Source: Microbacterium sp. (lineage in GTDB: Bacteria; Actinomycetota; Actinomycetes; Actinomycetales; Microbacteriaceae). Taken from it: a DNA stretch of 64,000 nucleotides. Where the stretch lies: NCBI GenBank assembly GCA_031277945.1, contig JAITLK010000001.1, positions 248,001 through 312,000 on the forward strand, given 5' to 3'. Below the pieces are notes generated by a model. That model was given only the letters and a program-made list of their open reading frames with translations, did no database searches and was not told the DNA's origin. Numbering within the stretch: position 1 is the first letter of the stretch; every line of letters starts with the position of its first letter. A program made the position numbers and the translations under genes. This document shows positions 1-8,574 of this stretch, one piece after another.

Positions 1-1139
1 CGCGTGAAGTCCTCGTGGTCGCGGTCGACCGCGATCAGACCGAAGGTGGGCTCCCACCGTCCCCACTCGAAGTTGTCGAGGAGGCTCCAGTGCAGGTACC
101 CGCGCACGTCGAGGCCGTCCGCCAGGCAGGAGCCGACCGCACGCAGCGCGCCGGTGGTGTACGCGATGCGCTGCGCGTCATCCCTCGTGGAGATGCCGTT
201 CTCGGTGACGTAGACCGGTACTCCGGGCGCCTGCGCCACCGTGTTCCGGATCGCGTGCCCGACGGCCTCTGGGTAGTACTCCCACCCGATCGAGGTGCGC
301 GGCGCCTCCGGTGCGGGTTCGACCCGCCCTTCCGGGCCCACCAGCATGCGGCTGTATGCCTGAACTCCCACGAAGTCGTCGTCCGCCGCGGCGCGCAGCC
401 ACACATCGTCGAGGGCTTCGGACAGCTCGGCCGCCCGTTCCTCTCCCCCATCTACCGCCTGAACAGTCTGGTTCGCGACCGTCCAGCCCACGGCCAGTCC
501 CCGATGCTGCGCTCGCAGCTGATCACGGGCGGCGTGGTGCACGGCGATGAGCGCATCGCGCACCCCCTCGTGGGGCAGCGGCACGGCACCGCCGAGACCC
601 GTCTCCAGATTCGCCTCTCCGTTGATCACCCGGTGCATGATCGCGACCATGTTGGGTTCGTTCAGCGTGATGGCCGTGTCCACGCCCTCGTCGAGAACCG
701 GCGCAATGCGCTCCAGGTACCGGGTGAAGCGGTCCACGGCATCCCCGCGCAGCCAGCCGCCGCCGAGCGTGAACCACGCCGGATTGGTGAAGTGATGCGC
801 GGTGACGATCGGCTCGATGCCGCGTTCGCGGGCCCCGGCGACCATCCGGCGGTAGTGGTCGACCGCGTCGGCAGAGAATTCCCCCTCCACCGGTTCGATC
901 CGCGCCCACTCGATACTGAAGCGATACGCCTGCAGTCCCGCCCCTGCGAGAAGGTCCATGTCCTGCCCCCACCGATGGAAGCTGTCGCAGGCGCGACCGG
1001 AGGGTTGCAGGCGCTCCGGTTTGCTCTGCTCGAACATCCACCAGTCGCTGGCGGTGTTCTCCCCCTCGATCTGGTGCGCCGCCGTGGCCGCGCCGATGAG
1101 GAATCCGTCGGGAAGTCGCATGTGTTCGCTTTCGGTCAT
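1..1139 (-). CDS. GH1 family beta-glucosidase, C-terminus cut by window edge
   Basis: Retaining glycoside hydrolase family 1 enzyme, expected to split beta-glucosides or related disaccharides in the cytoplasm; no signal peptide is seen. About 379 residues lie in the window. The family averages 440-470, so roughly 70-80 are missing. The start motif region DGFLIGAATAAHQIEG, the acid/base motif TLNEPN (Glu161) and the nucleophile motif YVTENG (Glu313) are all visible. The ATG overlaps the stop of the GH20 gene by 4 nt (ATGA), so it is the last visible gene of the ABC importer-hexosaminidase operon and probably acts on sugars that importer brings in. The exact substrate cannot be told from sequence. 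Confidence 0.93.
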   Translation of the reverse strand, partial: MTESEHMRLPDGFLIGAATAAHQIEGENTASDWWMFEQSKPERLQPSGRACDSFHRWGQDMDLLAGAGLQAYRFSIEWARIEPVEGEFSADAVDHYRRMVAGARERGIEPIVTAHHFTNPAWFTLGGGWLRGDAVDRFTRYLERIAPVLDEGVDTAITLNEPNMVAIMHRVINGEANLETGLGGAVPLPHEGVRDALIAVHHAARDQLRAQHRGLAVGWTVANQTVQAVDGGEERAAELSEALDDVWLRAAADDDFVGVQAYSRMLVGPEGRVEPAPEAPRTSIGWEYYPEAVGHAIRNTVAQAPGVPVYVTENGISTRDDAQRIAYTTGALRAVGSCLADGLDVRGYLHWSLLDNFEWGRWEPTFGLIAVDRDHEDFT

Positions 1140-2656
1140 GAGTCGTAGATCTCGGAAGATCGGAAGTGCGCGCCGAACCCGAGGCGGGTCCACACGTCGC
1201 CGTGGTCACGGACTGCGGCGAGGACGGTCTCCCGGTTCGCCGGCCCCCAGGCCTGCTGGGCGATGAGCGCGAGGCGCGGCAGCAGCAGGAATGCGGCGTC
1301 GTCGAAGCTCTCGACGCTCTCGCACCACAGGGCCGCTTCGATGCCGGCGACGTGGATGCCCGCTTCCGCGATGTCGCGCTGGGTCTCCGGCTGCCAGTCC
1401 AGCACCGAGGTGGTCGGCGTGGGTGGATAGCCGGGGTTGCCCAGGCGCTGGCGGGTGTCCTCCTGGCCCGTGTCCACGCTCGCCTCGAGCGGCCGCCGAT
1501 CCAGGTAGAGCGGATCGCTCGAGGACACGATGGTCCCCACACCGGCGGCGCCGATGAGAGCCGGGTCCTGGATGGAGAGAGCGAAGAGCGAGCCCGCTCG
1601 CTCGATCATCGGGTGGTACTCGACGGGCGCCTGAGCCTTCATCTTCTCCGCATCGAACCGATCACGATCCGCGATCCACAGCTGAGCCAGACCGGTGTCG
1701 GCTCCGAGGGCGCCGCTGCGGATCGCCTCCTGCCATCCGATCGGTGCGCGGCCGAGGTCGCGGATGAGGCGCGCCGCGGCGGCCACCGTCCGCACGTAGA
1801 CGTCTTCGGGCGCGCCGAACGCCTCATCACCACCGAGGTGAAGCCAGGGTGAGGCGAAGCGCGAGGCGAGCTCGCCGAAAGCGGCGGACAGGAATCGCTC
1901 CACACCGGGTGCGCCGGCATCGAGGTAGGAGAGGATCGGGTGTGCACCCGTCTCGACGGTGACATCGCCGAGGCCGGTCACGCTCTCCGGCACGTGACCG
2001 GGCACGTCGATCTCCGGAACGATCACCACGAACCGGTCGCGGGCATAGTCCTCCAGCGCGGAAAGCTCCGCGGCGTCGTAGTGCTCCGTCGCAGCAAGAG
2101 ACGGATATCCGGGTACCGCGAAGCGCCAGGCCTGCGTGTCGGTGAGATGAAGGTGCAGCACGTTCATCCGGTGCAGTGCGAGCAGGTCGATGATGCGGCG
2201 CACCTCGCCGGCGGAGAACCAGCGGCGCACCACGTCGAGGCTGAGGCCGCGCCAGCTGCGCTCCGGCCGGTCCTCCACCCGCAGGGCGGGAAGGCCGTCG
2301 GTCGCCGAGGCAGCGATCACCAGCAGCGCGCGGAACAGACCCTCGGCGCTCGACACGATGACCCGGAGCCGACCCTCGTGCGGGGCGATCCAGTACGCCT
2401 CGCTGGCGCCGGCGCGGTCAGCCGGCCGGGGATCGACACCGTCAGCGGGTGATCCGCCATCGTCCTCGGCGATCACCAGGACGTCGGCCGCGGAAGCGTC
2501 GAGCACGATCGAGAGGCCGAACGCCTTCTCGCTCAGATCGGAGGCCGCCGCCACGCAATCAGCGGCGAACGATCCCCCGACACGCAGCGTGCGGTCATCG
2601 AGAGGACGCAGCACCGGGTCAGACGAGAGCCGCTGCGGAACGGGCAGGGCGGTCAT
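1136..2656 (-). CDS. GH20 family beta-N-acetylhexosaminidase
   Basis: Removes terminal beta-linked N-acetylhexosamine, for example from chitooligosaccharides or glycans. The 506-residue protein has an N-terminal GH20b-like domain, then the catalytic barrel beginning near RGLSLDVVRRWF. The catalytic Asp-Glu pair sits in HLGGDE (Asp277-Glu278), the signature of substrate-assisted catalysis. There is no signal peptide, so it should be cytoplasmic and act on imported oligosaccharide. The ATG overlaps the upstream ATPase gene by 4 nt and its stop overlaps the GH1 start by 4 nt. Together with the importer this suggests uptake of a GlcNAc-containing oligosaccharide, which is an inference. Confidence 0.93.
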   Translation of the reverse strand: MTALPVPQRLSSDPVLRPLDDRTLRVGGSFAADCVAAASDLSEKAFGLSIVLDASAADVLVIAEDDGGSPADGVDPRPADRAGASEAYWIAPHEGRLRVIVSSAEGLFRALLVIAASATDGLPALRVEDRPERSWRGLSLDVVRRWFSAGEVRRIIDLLALHRMNVLHLHLTDTQAWRFAVPGYPSLAATEHYDAAELSALEDYARDRFVVIVPEIDVPGHVPESVTGLGDVTVETGAHPILSYLDAGAPGVERFLSAAFGELASRFASPWLHLGGDEAFGAPEDVYVRTVAAAARLIRDLGRAPIGWQEAIRSGALGADTGLAQLWIADRDRFDAEKMKAQAPVEYHPMIERAGSLFALSIQDPALIGAAGVGTIVSSSDPLYLDRRPLEASVDTGQEDTRQRLGNPGYPPTPTTSVLDWQPETQRDIAEAGIHVAGIEAALWCESVESFDDAAFLLLPRLALIAQQAWGPANRETVLAAVRDHGDVWTRLGFGAHFRSSEIYDS

Positions 2657-3486
2657 CGCGCCTCCTCCCGTCCGAACTCGCGAGCGAAGGCGAGGCGTCG
2701 CTCGCGTTGCCGCACCGGATCGACCACGGGGGCTGCGAGCAGGAGCTTGCGGGTGTACGGGTGCTGGGGCCGCTCAGTCACCTCGGCTGTGTCTCCCTGC
2801 TCCACGATCTCGCCGCGGTGGATGACCGCGACCCGGTGGCTCAGGTGGCGAACGACGGTGAGGTCATGCGAGATGAAGAGGTAGGCCACGCCGGTGTCGT
2901 CCTGGATCTCCGTCAGCAGTTCGAGCACCGCCTCCTGCGTGGTGAGATCGAGAGCCGAGACCGGTTCGTCGCACACCACGAGCCGCGGCGAGAGCGCCAG
3001 CGCGCGGGCAATGGCGATCCGCTGCCGTTGTCCGCCGGAGAACTCGCGCGGCAGCCGGTCGACACTCGTGCGTGGCAGCCGGACCCGGTCCAGCAGCTCC
3101 GCGATCGTGCGCTGCGCCTGGGCTCCGGCCACCCCCTGGGCGATGAGCGGCTCGGCCAAGGTCGCTCCCACCGGCATCGCGGGGTTGAGCGATGTGTAGG
3201 GGTCCTGGAACACCACCTGGAGCTCGCGCGCCAGCTGCCGGCGCCGGGAACGGGACGCCCCGTCGATGCGCTGCCCGTCGAACGTGATGGTTCCCGACGC
3301 CACCGGAACCAGCCCCAGCACGGCTCGGCCGATGGTGGTCTTACCCGATCCGGACTCGCCCACCAGCCCGAGGGTCTCGCCGCGACGGATGTCAAGGGAG
3401 ACACCGGTGAGCACGTCCGTGCGGCGAGCGCGCAGCCCCTTGCCGGGGAAGGAGACCCGCAGGTCCCGGATGCTGAGCAGGTTCAT
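2653..3486 (-). CDS. Oligopeptide-type ABC transporter ATPase (DppF/OppF-like)
   Basis: Nucleotide-binding subunit of a peptide/nickel-family (class PepT) importer, 277 residues. It shows Walker A GESGSGKTT, signature FSGGQRQRIAIARAL, Walker B LVVCDEPVSALD and the H-loop in FISHDL. The typical oligopeptide-type C-terminus follows (PQHPYTRKLL). The ATG overlaps the upstream fused gene by 4 nt and its own stop overlaps the GH20 start. It forms the second ATPase of the transporter with the ATPase half of the neighbouring fusion. PepT-class systems also carry cello- and chito-oligosaccharides, and the linked glycosidases favour sugar over peptide here. Confidence 0.93.
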   Translation of the reverse strand: MNLLSIRDLRVSFPGKGLRARRTDVLTGVSLDIRRGETLGLVGESGSGKTTIGRAVLGLVPVASGTITFDGQRIDGASRSRRRQLARELQVVFQDPYTSLNPAMPVGATLAEPLIAQGVAGAQAQRTIAELLDRVRLPRTSVDRLPREFSGGQRQRIAIARALALSPRLVVCDEPVSALDLTTQEAVLELLTEIQDDTGVAYLFISHDLTVVRHLSHRVAVIHRGEIVEQGDTAEVTERPQHPYTRKLLLAAPVVDPVRQRERRLAFAREFGREEAR

Positions 3487-5288
3487 GCGCTCTCCTCCTG
3501 TACTCCTGCGCCGGCCTTCACGGGCTCACGCCAGGCACCGCGCGTCACGGTCTCATCGGGCACCGCGGCGATCAGACGCCGGGTGTATTCATCCTGCGGA
3601 TCAGTGAGGACGTCGATGGCGTCACCCACCTCGACGATGCGTCCCTGGTTCATCACCGCGACACGGTCACACAGATCCGCGACCACGCCGAGGTTGTGGG
3701 TGACGATGAGCACTCCCACCCCGCGCTCGTCCCGCAGCCGACGGAGGATGGCGAGGACCTCCGCCTGAACGGTGACGTCCAGAGCCGTGGTCGGCTCGTC
3801 GGCGACGATCACGTCGGGATCGGTGGAGAGGGCGCCGGCGATGAGGACGCGCTGCGCCATACCACCGGAGATCTCGTGGGGGTAAGCCCCGAAGACGCGC
3901 TGCGGATCGGCGATCTCCACCGCGGCCAGCAGTTCGAGCACGCGACGCTTCGCCAGGACTCGCGAGAGGCCGGCGACACGGAGCGGTTCGGCGAGCTGGG
4001 ATCCGACGGTGAAGGACGGATCGAGGTTGCTCATCGGCTCCTGCGGCACGTATCCGAGGGTGCGGCGGAGGCGGGCAGCAATCACCGGCGATGCGTCGAT
4101 CGCCTCTTGCCCGCCGATCAGGATCGATCCCGAGCTCACGTAGCCGTCGGCGGGGACGATCCCCAGTGCTGCGAAGGCGGTCTGGCTCTTGCCCGAGCCG
4201 GACTCCCCGACGAGGCCGACGATCTGCCCGCGGGAGACGTCGAGGTCGACGCCGTGCACCACCTCGACGTCAGTTCCCTGCGGCTGCCGATACGCCACGC
4301 GCAGGCCACGGATCGACAGCAGGTCGCCGCGACCGGCCGCGGGAACGGTGCTCCGCTCGGCTGCGCGCACGGCGGCAGCCTTCGTCCGCTCCTGCCGACG
4401 CGGGCGCCGGGGCTCACCGCCGCGGTCATCGAGCGCGTCGCGGATGCCGGCCGCGAGAAGGACGAGGGCCGCGCTCGTGAGGCCCAGGGCGAGCCCCGGC
4501 CAGAGCAGCAGCAGCGGAGCACGGTGGAAGCTGGTGAAGGCCTCGTTGAGCATCGCACCCCAGGTGGGGATGTTCCCGCTGCCGACGCCGATGAACTCCA
4601 GCCCTGCCTGTAGACCGATCGCGATGCCGGCCACGAGCGCCACCTGGATGATGACGGGTGCGCGCACGACGGTCAGCACGTGGCGGGCGATGATGCGTGC
4701 GTCGGAGAGTCCGGAGACCCGAGCCGCGTCGACGTACAGCTCACCGCGCACCGCAGCCACGGCACCGCGCACCAGACGGAAGAAGGACGGTGCCACGAGG
4801 AAGCCGAGCACCACCATCAGCACCCACACCGTGGGGCCGAGCACGGCGCGCGAGGCGAGCAGGATGATCATCGCCGGCAGGGACATCACCAGGTTCGTCA
4901 CCCAGTTCGCCGCGGCATCGAACCAGCGTCCGTAGTATCCGGCCACCAGCCCGCTCGGCACTCCCACCACGAGGGCGACCAGCAGGGCGATGGCCGCTCC
5001 CCCGATGGTGTTCTGCGCGCCGTAGAGGAGGCGGGACAGCACATCGCGCCCCGCCGAATCGAAACCGAGGAGGTGTCCCGCCTGCGGCCCCTCGAACGCG
5101 TGCTTCAAGATCGCTTCGTTGGGACCGTATGGTGCAAGGAGACCGGCGAGCACGGCCGCCAGGACGATGAGCAGAAGCACCAGCGCGCTCGTGAGGGCCA
5201 GGGGACGCGAGAGGATCGCGCGCCACACGCTCGAACCACCGCCCGGACGCAGCACCGCGGTCTGTGCCGCAACAGGTTGTTCGGTCAT
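3483..5288 (-). CDS. Fused ABC permease-ATPase (DppC-DppD type)
   Basis: One 601-residue chain joins two subunits that are usually separate. Residues ~1-285 are a DppC-like permease with about six membrane segments and the EAA-type loop ending ARIIARHVL. A charged linker of about 40 residues (RRPRRQERTK) follows. Then comes a DppD-like ATPase with Walker A GESGSGKSQT, signature ISGGMAQRVLIAGAL, Walker B VIVADEPTTALD and the oligopeptide-type tail. The start is the ATG (MTEQPVAAQ) overlapping the upstream permease stop by 4 nt; sequence upstream in this frame is not permease-like. Such fusions are known in Actinobacteria. Confidence 0.9.
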   Translation of the reverse strand: MTEQPVAAQTAVLRPGGGSSVWRAILSRPLALTSALVLLLIVLAAVLAGLLAPYGPNEAILKHAFEGPQAGHLLGFDSAGRDVLSRLLYGAQNTIGGAAIALLVALVVGVPSGLVAGYYGRWFDAAANWVTNLVMSLPAMIILLASRAVLGPTVWVLMVVLGFLVAPSFFRLVRGAVAAVRGELYVDAARVSGLSDARIIARHVLTVVRAPVIIQVALVAGIAIGLQAGLEFIGVGSGNIPTWGAMLNEAFTSFHRAPLLLLWPGLALGLTSAALVLLAAGIRDALDDRGGEPRRPRRQERTKAAAVRAAERSTVPAAGRGDLLSIRGLRVAYRQPQGTDVEVVHGVDLDVSRGQIVGLVGESGSGKSQTAFAALGIVPADGYVSSGSILIGGQEAIDASPVIAARLRRTLGYVPQEPMSNLDPSFTVGSQLAEPLRVAGLSRVLAKRRVLELLAAVEIADPQRVFGAYPHEISGGMAQRVLIAGALSTDPDVIVADEPTTALDVTVQAEVLAILRRLRDERGVGVLIVTHNLGVVADLCDRVAVMNQGRIVEVGDAIDVLTDPQDEYTRRLIAAVPDETVTRGAWREPVKAGAGVQEESA

Positions 5289-6226
5289 GAGACCCTCGCC
5301 TTCGGCAGGAGCCAGCCGATGCCGAGATCGACCAGCAGGTTGATGAGCACGACGCCGATGGCCGAGAGCATGACGAGCCCCATGATCACCGGGATGTCCC
5401 CCTGTGTCGTGTACTTGATGGTCATGCTTCCGATGCCGGGCAGCCCGAAGATCTGCTCGACGATCACCGCTCCGCCCAGGAGACCGACGAACTGCATGCC
5501 CAGCACCACCAGCGCGGGTGCGGAGGCGTTTCTCAGCACATGCCGGAACAGGATCCGCCGCGGCGGAAGACCACGGGTGATCAGCGTCCGCACATAGTCG
5601 GCGCGCATCACCTCGATCACCGAAGACCGCACCTGCTGCGCGATCCCCGCGACCGCGGAGAGGGAGAGGGCGATGGTGGGGAGGGTGATCGTCGCGAGCC
5701 ATCCGGTGAACGACGTCGTGATGGGTGTGTACCCGATCGCGGGGAACCAGCGCAGCTGCACCGCGAAGACGATGACGAGCACGATGGTCACCAGGAACCC
5801 CGGCAGGGCATAGCCCGCGACGCTGAAGATCTGCACGAACCGATCGACCGCTCCGCGCCGGACCCCCGCCCACACACCGAGCGAGTATCCGACGACGGCG
5901 GTCACGATCGTGACCGAGATCATGAGGCTGAGCGTGACCGGCAGCCGGTTGCCGATCGCCACCGCCACGTTCTCGCTGGAGAACCAGGACCGGCCGAGGT
6001 CACCCTGCAGCGCGGGAAGCAACCAGGAGAAGAACTGCACGAGGATCGGGCGATCCAGCCCGAGCTGCGCGTTCTTGGCGTCGATCGCCGCCTGCGTGGC
6101 CTGCATGCCCAGCAGCTGGCGACCGACGTCCTGGTTCGGAATCGACAGCAGCACGAAGGTCAGCAGCGCGGTGACGAACAACAGCACCACGCTGGCCCCG
6201 AGGCGTCGGAGAAGGAATCCGATCAT
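5285..6226 (-). CDS. Oligopeptide-type ABC transporter permease (DppB-like)
   Basis: Membrane subunit of the importer, 313 residues with about six hydrophobic segments. It opens with the DppB signature FLLRRLGASVVLLF and has the coupling loop LPPRRILFRHVLRNAS, which contacts an ATPase. A Shine-Dalgarno-like GGGAG lies about 8 nt before the ATG. It sits downstream of the binding-protein gene across a 52-nt spacer with a strong hairpin, and its stop overlaps the fused permease-ATPase start (ATGA). It should pair with the permease half of that fusion to form the channel. Confidence 0.92.
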   Translation of the reverse strand: MIGFLLRRLGASVVLLFVTALLTFVLLSIPNQDVGRQLLGMQATQAAIDAKNAQLGLDRPILVQFFSWLLPALQGDLGRSWFSSENVAVAIGNRLPVTLSLMISVTIVTAVVGYSLGVWAGVRRGAVDRFVQIFSVAGYALPGFLVTIVLVIVFAVQLRWFPAIGYTPITTSFTGWLATITLPTIALSLSAVAGIAQQVRSSVIEVMRADYVRTLITRGLPPRRILFRHVLRNASAPALVVLGMQFVGLLGGAVIVEQIFGLPGIGSMTIKYTTQGDIPVIMGLVMLSAIGVVLINLLVDLGIGWLLPKARVS

Positions 6227-6245
6227 CGTGAGATCTCCCTTTCGT

Positions 6246-6272
6246 GCGGTGGGGCAGGTGCTGCCCCACCGC
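6246..6272. terminator. Strong intercistronic hairpin inside the importer operon
   Basis: A perfect 12-bp stem (GCGGTGGGGCAG against CTGCCCCACCGC) with a 3-nt loop lies between the binding-protein stop and the permease start. No T-run follows on the minus strand, so a partial terminator or a 3' mRNA stabiliser is more likely than a full terminator. Such hairpins usually allow more binding protein than membrane subunits to be made. Confidence 0.6.
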
Positions 6273-6278
6273 GGCGGC

Positions 6279-7805
6279 TCACTCGGCCAGCGAGTAGTTG
6301 TAGATCGACGGGACCGCCATACCGGCCTGCGGCGCGACGTCGATGCCGTTGACGCTCACCAGCTGGTAGTTGAGGCGATAGAAGGGAAGGAACCACGCCT
6401 GTTCCACGATGTGCTCGTTGAGCTCGTGGTAGATCGACGCCGCATCGCCCTCGCCGGCCGCGCGCGCTTCACCGGCCAGACGCTGGACGGTGTCGTCGGT
6501 GGTCCCGAAGAAGTTGAACGTACCGGGAGCGATGAGGGTCGCGTACACCAGCCAGTCGTTGGAGGACTGGCCCATGTTCATCACCATGCCGGAGAACTTC
6601 TTCTCCACGAAGATCTGCTTGAGCGCGGTCGCCGGTTCCACATCGGCCCACGTGAGCGTGACTCCGACGGCGGCGAGGTCCGTCTGCAGGGCGCTCGCGA
6701 TGTTGTCGGTGACGATGGTGGTCAGCCGCGGCAGCACGAGTTCGAACCCATCCGCGTAGCCCGCCTCGGCGAGCAGTGCCTTCGCCTTGGCCGGGTCGTA
6801 GTCGTAGTAGCCGTCGAGGGACTCGTCGAAACCGGCACTGTCACGGCCCCAGACCTGGCTCGTGACCTCACCGCGACCATCGCGAACCACGTCGAGCATG
6901 GTCTTGCGATCGAGGGCGTAGTTGAGCGCCTGACGCACCTTCGGGTCGGCGAGCGCGGGCGTCACGACGCCGCCACGGTCAAAGAGCAGCACTCCCTGGA
7001 AGTCGAAGTTGACGGTCTGCCCGGTGAGCGCCGCATCCTGCTCCACGGCGAGCTGCTGGTCGGCGTCCTGGAGCACCGCCGAGTCCAGCTGACCGGTCTT
7101 CAGACCGTTCACCATGGCATTCTCGTTGTCGAAGACGGAGATGGTGAGCTCGCGGAAGTCCGACTCCTCACCCCAGTAGTCGTCGCGGCGGTCGTAGACC
7201 CAGCTCGTGCCGATGGCGGTCTTCTCGGTGTTCAGCGTGAACGGGCCGGTGCCGTCCGGCGTGGTGACGAGCGCGTCGTCGGTGGCGAACCCGGCGGGGT
7301 TGGCCATCAGCCCGACGGAGTCGGTCAGGTAGAACAGCAGGCCCGGATTCGGCTGCGGGAGCGTGATGCTCAGATGAGTCGCGTCCTGGACGTCGACGGT
7401 GATCCCGGCGATCTGCACGGCATCCGGTCCCCCGGCGTCGCGGAACCGGTCCAGGTTCGCCTTGGCCGCAGCCGCATCGAACGGTGTGCCGTCATCGAAG
7501 GTGACGTCGTCGCGCAGGGTCAGCGACAGCACGGTGCCGGAGTCGTCGTAGGTCCACTCCGTGGCCAGCATCGGCTCGAGCGTGCCATCGGGTGCGCGGT
7601 GGATCAGGGTGTCGTACACGGCCTGGAAGAAGGGCAGCGCGCTCCCGCTCGCGTCCTTCGGATCCAGGCTCCCCGGCACTGTCATGGTGCCGATAGCCAG
7701 GGCGTCGGCATGGGCGCCGGTTGGGCCTGCGCCGCCGGCACAACCGGACAGCATCACGGCGGAGACCACCGCAGCTGCGAGGGCCGCAAGAACTCTCTTC
7801 TTCAT
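6279..7805 (-). CDS. ABC importer substrate-binding lipoprotein (SBP_bac_5 family)
   Basis: Extracellular solute-binding protein of the peptide/oligosaccharide class, 508 residues. The N-terminus is a lipoprotein signal: MKKRV, a hydrophobic stretch, then lipobox LSGC with Cys22 as the lipidated residue. Family features include YDTLIHRAPDG and the repeated NPGLLFYL/LNYALDRKT regions typical of DppA-like proteins. GGAG lies about 7 nt before the ATG. It is the first gene of the operon leading through the permeases to GH20 and GH1, and it diverges from the TetR gene across the operator pair. The ligand is inferred to be an oligosaccharide from the linked glycosidases. Confidence 0.92.
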   Translation of the reverse strand: MKKRVLAALAAAVVSAVMLSGCAGGAGPTGAHADALAIGTMTVPGSLDPKDASGSALPFFQAVYDTLIHRAPDGTLEPMLATEWTYDDSGTVLSLTLRDDVTFDDGTPFDAAAAKANLDRFRDAGGPDAVQIAGITVDVQDATHLSITLPQPNPGLLFYLTDSVGLMANPAGFATDDALVTTPDGTGPFTLNTEKTAIGTSWVYDRRDDYWGEESDFRELTISVFDNENAMVNGLKTGQLDSAVLQDADQQLAVEQDAALTGQTVNFDFQGVLLFDRGGVVTPALADPKVRQALNYALDRKTMLDVVRDGRGEVTSQVWGRDSAGFDESLDGYYDYDPAKAKALLAEAGYADGFELVLPRLTTIVTDNIASALQTDLAAVGVTLTWADVEPATALKQIFVEKKFSGMVMNMGQSSNDWLVYATLIAPGTFNFFGTTDDTVQRLAGEARAAGEGDAASIYHELNEHIVEQAWFLPFYRLNYQLVSVNGIDVAPQAGMAVPSIYNYSLAE

Positions 7806-7878
7806 CGAAGACTCCGTTGTTCGTCAATGGTGATTCGGATGGCTCCGGGCGGAGCGTGGAGTCAGTATTGCACATTTT

Positions 7879-7892
7879 CTACCAACTGGTAG
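7879..7892. promoter_or_regulatory. Palindromic operator-like site 1 (CTACC-N4-GGTAG)
   Basis: The inverted repeat CTACC-AACT-GGTAG lies in the divergent region between the binding-protein gene and the TetR gene. Its centre is 22 bp, about two helical turns, from the centre of a second TACC-N4-GGTA palindrome. This fits a TetR dimer pair. Binding by the adjacent TetR protein is inferred. Confidence 0.7.
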
Positions 7893-7901
7893 GTTTTAAT
7901 C

Positions 7902-7913
7902 TACCGGTTGGTA
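7902..7913. promoter_or_regulatory. Palindromic operator-like site 2 (TACC-N4-GGTA)
   Basis: The inverted repeat TACC-GGTT-GGTA is the second of two matching palindromes. It lies just downstream of a -10-like TTTAAT (7895-7900) for the TetR-GH3 transcript, so a bound repressor here would block that promoter. Site 1 lies on the side of the importer operon. Confidence 0.7.
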
Positions 7914-7935
7914 AATTTGCGACGAAGGGGTCCCG

Positions 7936-8574
7936 ATGCCGTCCAAAGGGGAACGCACGCAGCAGCGGATCATCCTCGCCGCGCTCGAGCTCTTCTCCGA
8001 GCGCGGGTTCATGGCGACCTCCGTGCGCGACATCGCCGCCCGTGCCGAGATGACGCACGCTGGCCTCCTGCACCACTTCGCCAGCAAGGACGACCTGCTG
8101 GTTCGCATCCTCGCCTTTCGCGAGGACCAGGACGTCATCAACGCCCGCCGGTTCTCGGACTACGGCATCGACCGCCTCTTCGCCTGGATCATCGACGTGG
8201 TGCAGGCCAACGAGGCCGATTCGTCCCGTGTGATGGCCTTCGTGCGATTGTCCGCCGAGGCGACGGATCCTGATCACCCCGCGTACGCGTACTTCTCACG
8301 ACGGTACGAACGCGTCCTCACGGCGCTGGACGACGCCTTCGCGGCGCACTTCGCCGTGTTCCCGCCGCCCCATCCGATCACCTCTCGCGACGCCGCGATC
8401 GGAATCGTCGCACTCATGGACGGCCTCCAACTGCAGTGGCTCATCCGTCCCGACAGCGTGGATATGACGGGGATGGTCCGCCAGCACCTCGCCGCGCTCG
8501 GGGTGAGCGTTCCCGACCGACACGACACCGTTCTGCATCCCACCTCTTCCCCGGACCGAAGGAGCTCTCCGTGA
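7936..8574 (+). CDS. TetR family regulator of the glycoside locus
   Basis: A 212-residue one-component repressor. The N-terminal helix-turn-helix is clear (LFSERGFMATSVRDIAARAE, then HAGLLHHFASKDDLL), and the helical C-terminus would bind a ligand. AAGGGG lies about 5 nt before the ATG. The stop overlaps the GTG start of the GH3 gene (GTGA), so regulator and enzyme are translated together. It faces the ABC importer operon across two matching palindromes and probably represses both directions until an imported sugar binds. That regulatory link is inferred from arrangement. Confidence 0.92.
   Translation: MPSKGERTQQRIILAALELFSERGFMATSVRDIAARAEMTHAGLLHHFASKDDLLVRILAFREDQDVINARRFSDYGIDRLFAWIIDVVQANEADSSRVMAFVRLSAEATDPDHPAYAYFSRRYERVLTALDDAFAAHFAVFPPPHPITSRDAAIGIVALMDGLQLQWLIRPDSVDMTGMVRQHLAALGVSVPDRHDTVLHPTSSPDRRSSP

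Noticed and set aside
15..1148. Long plus-strand frame opposite the GH1 gene
   Set aside because: The minus strand carries a clear GH1 enzyme with both catalytic motifs. The plus frame is Arg/Pro-rich and is a shadow caused by high GC.
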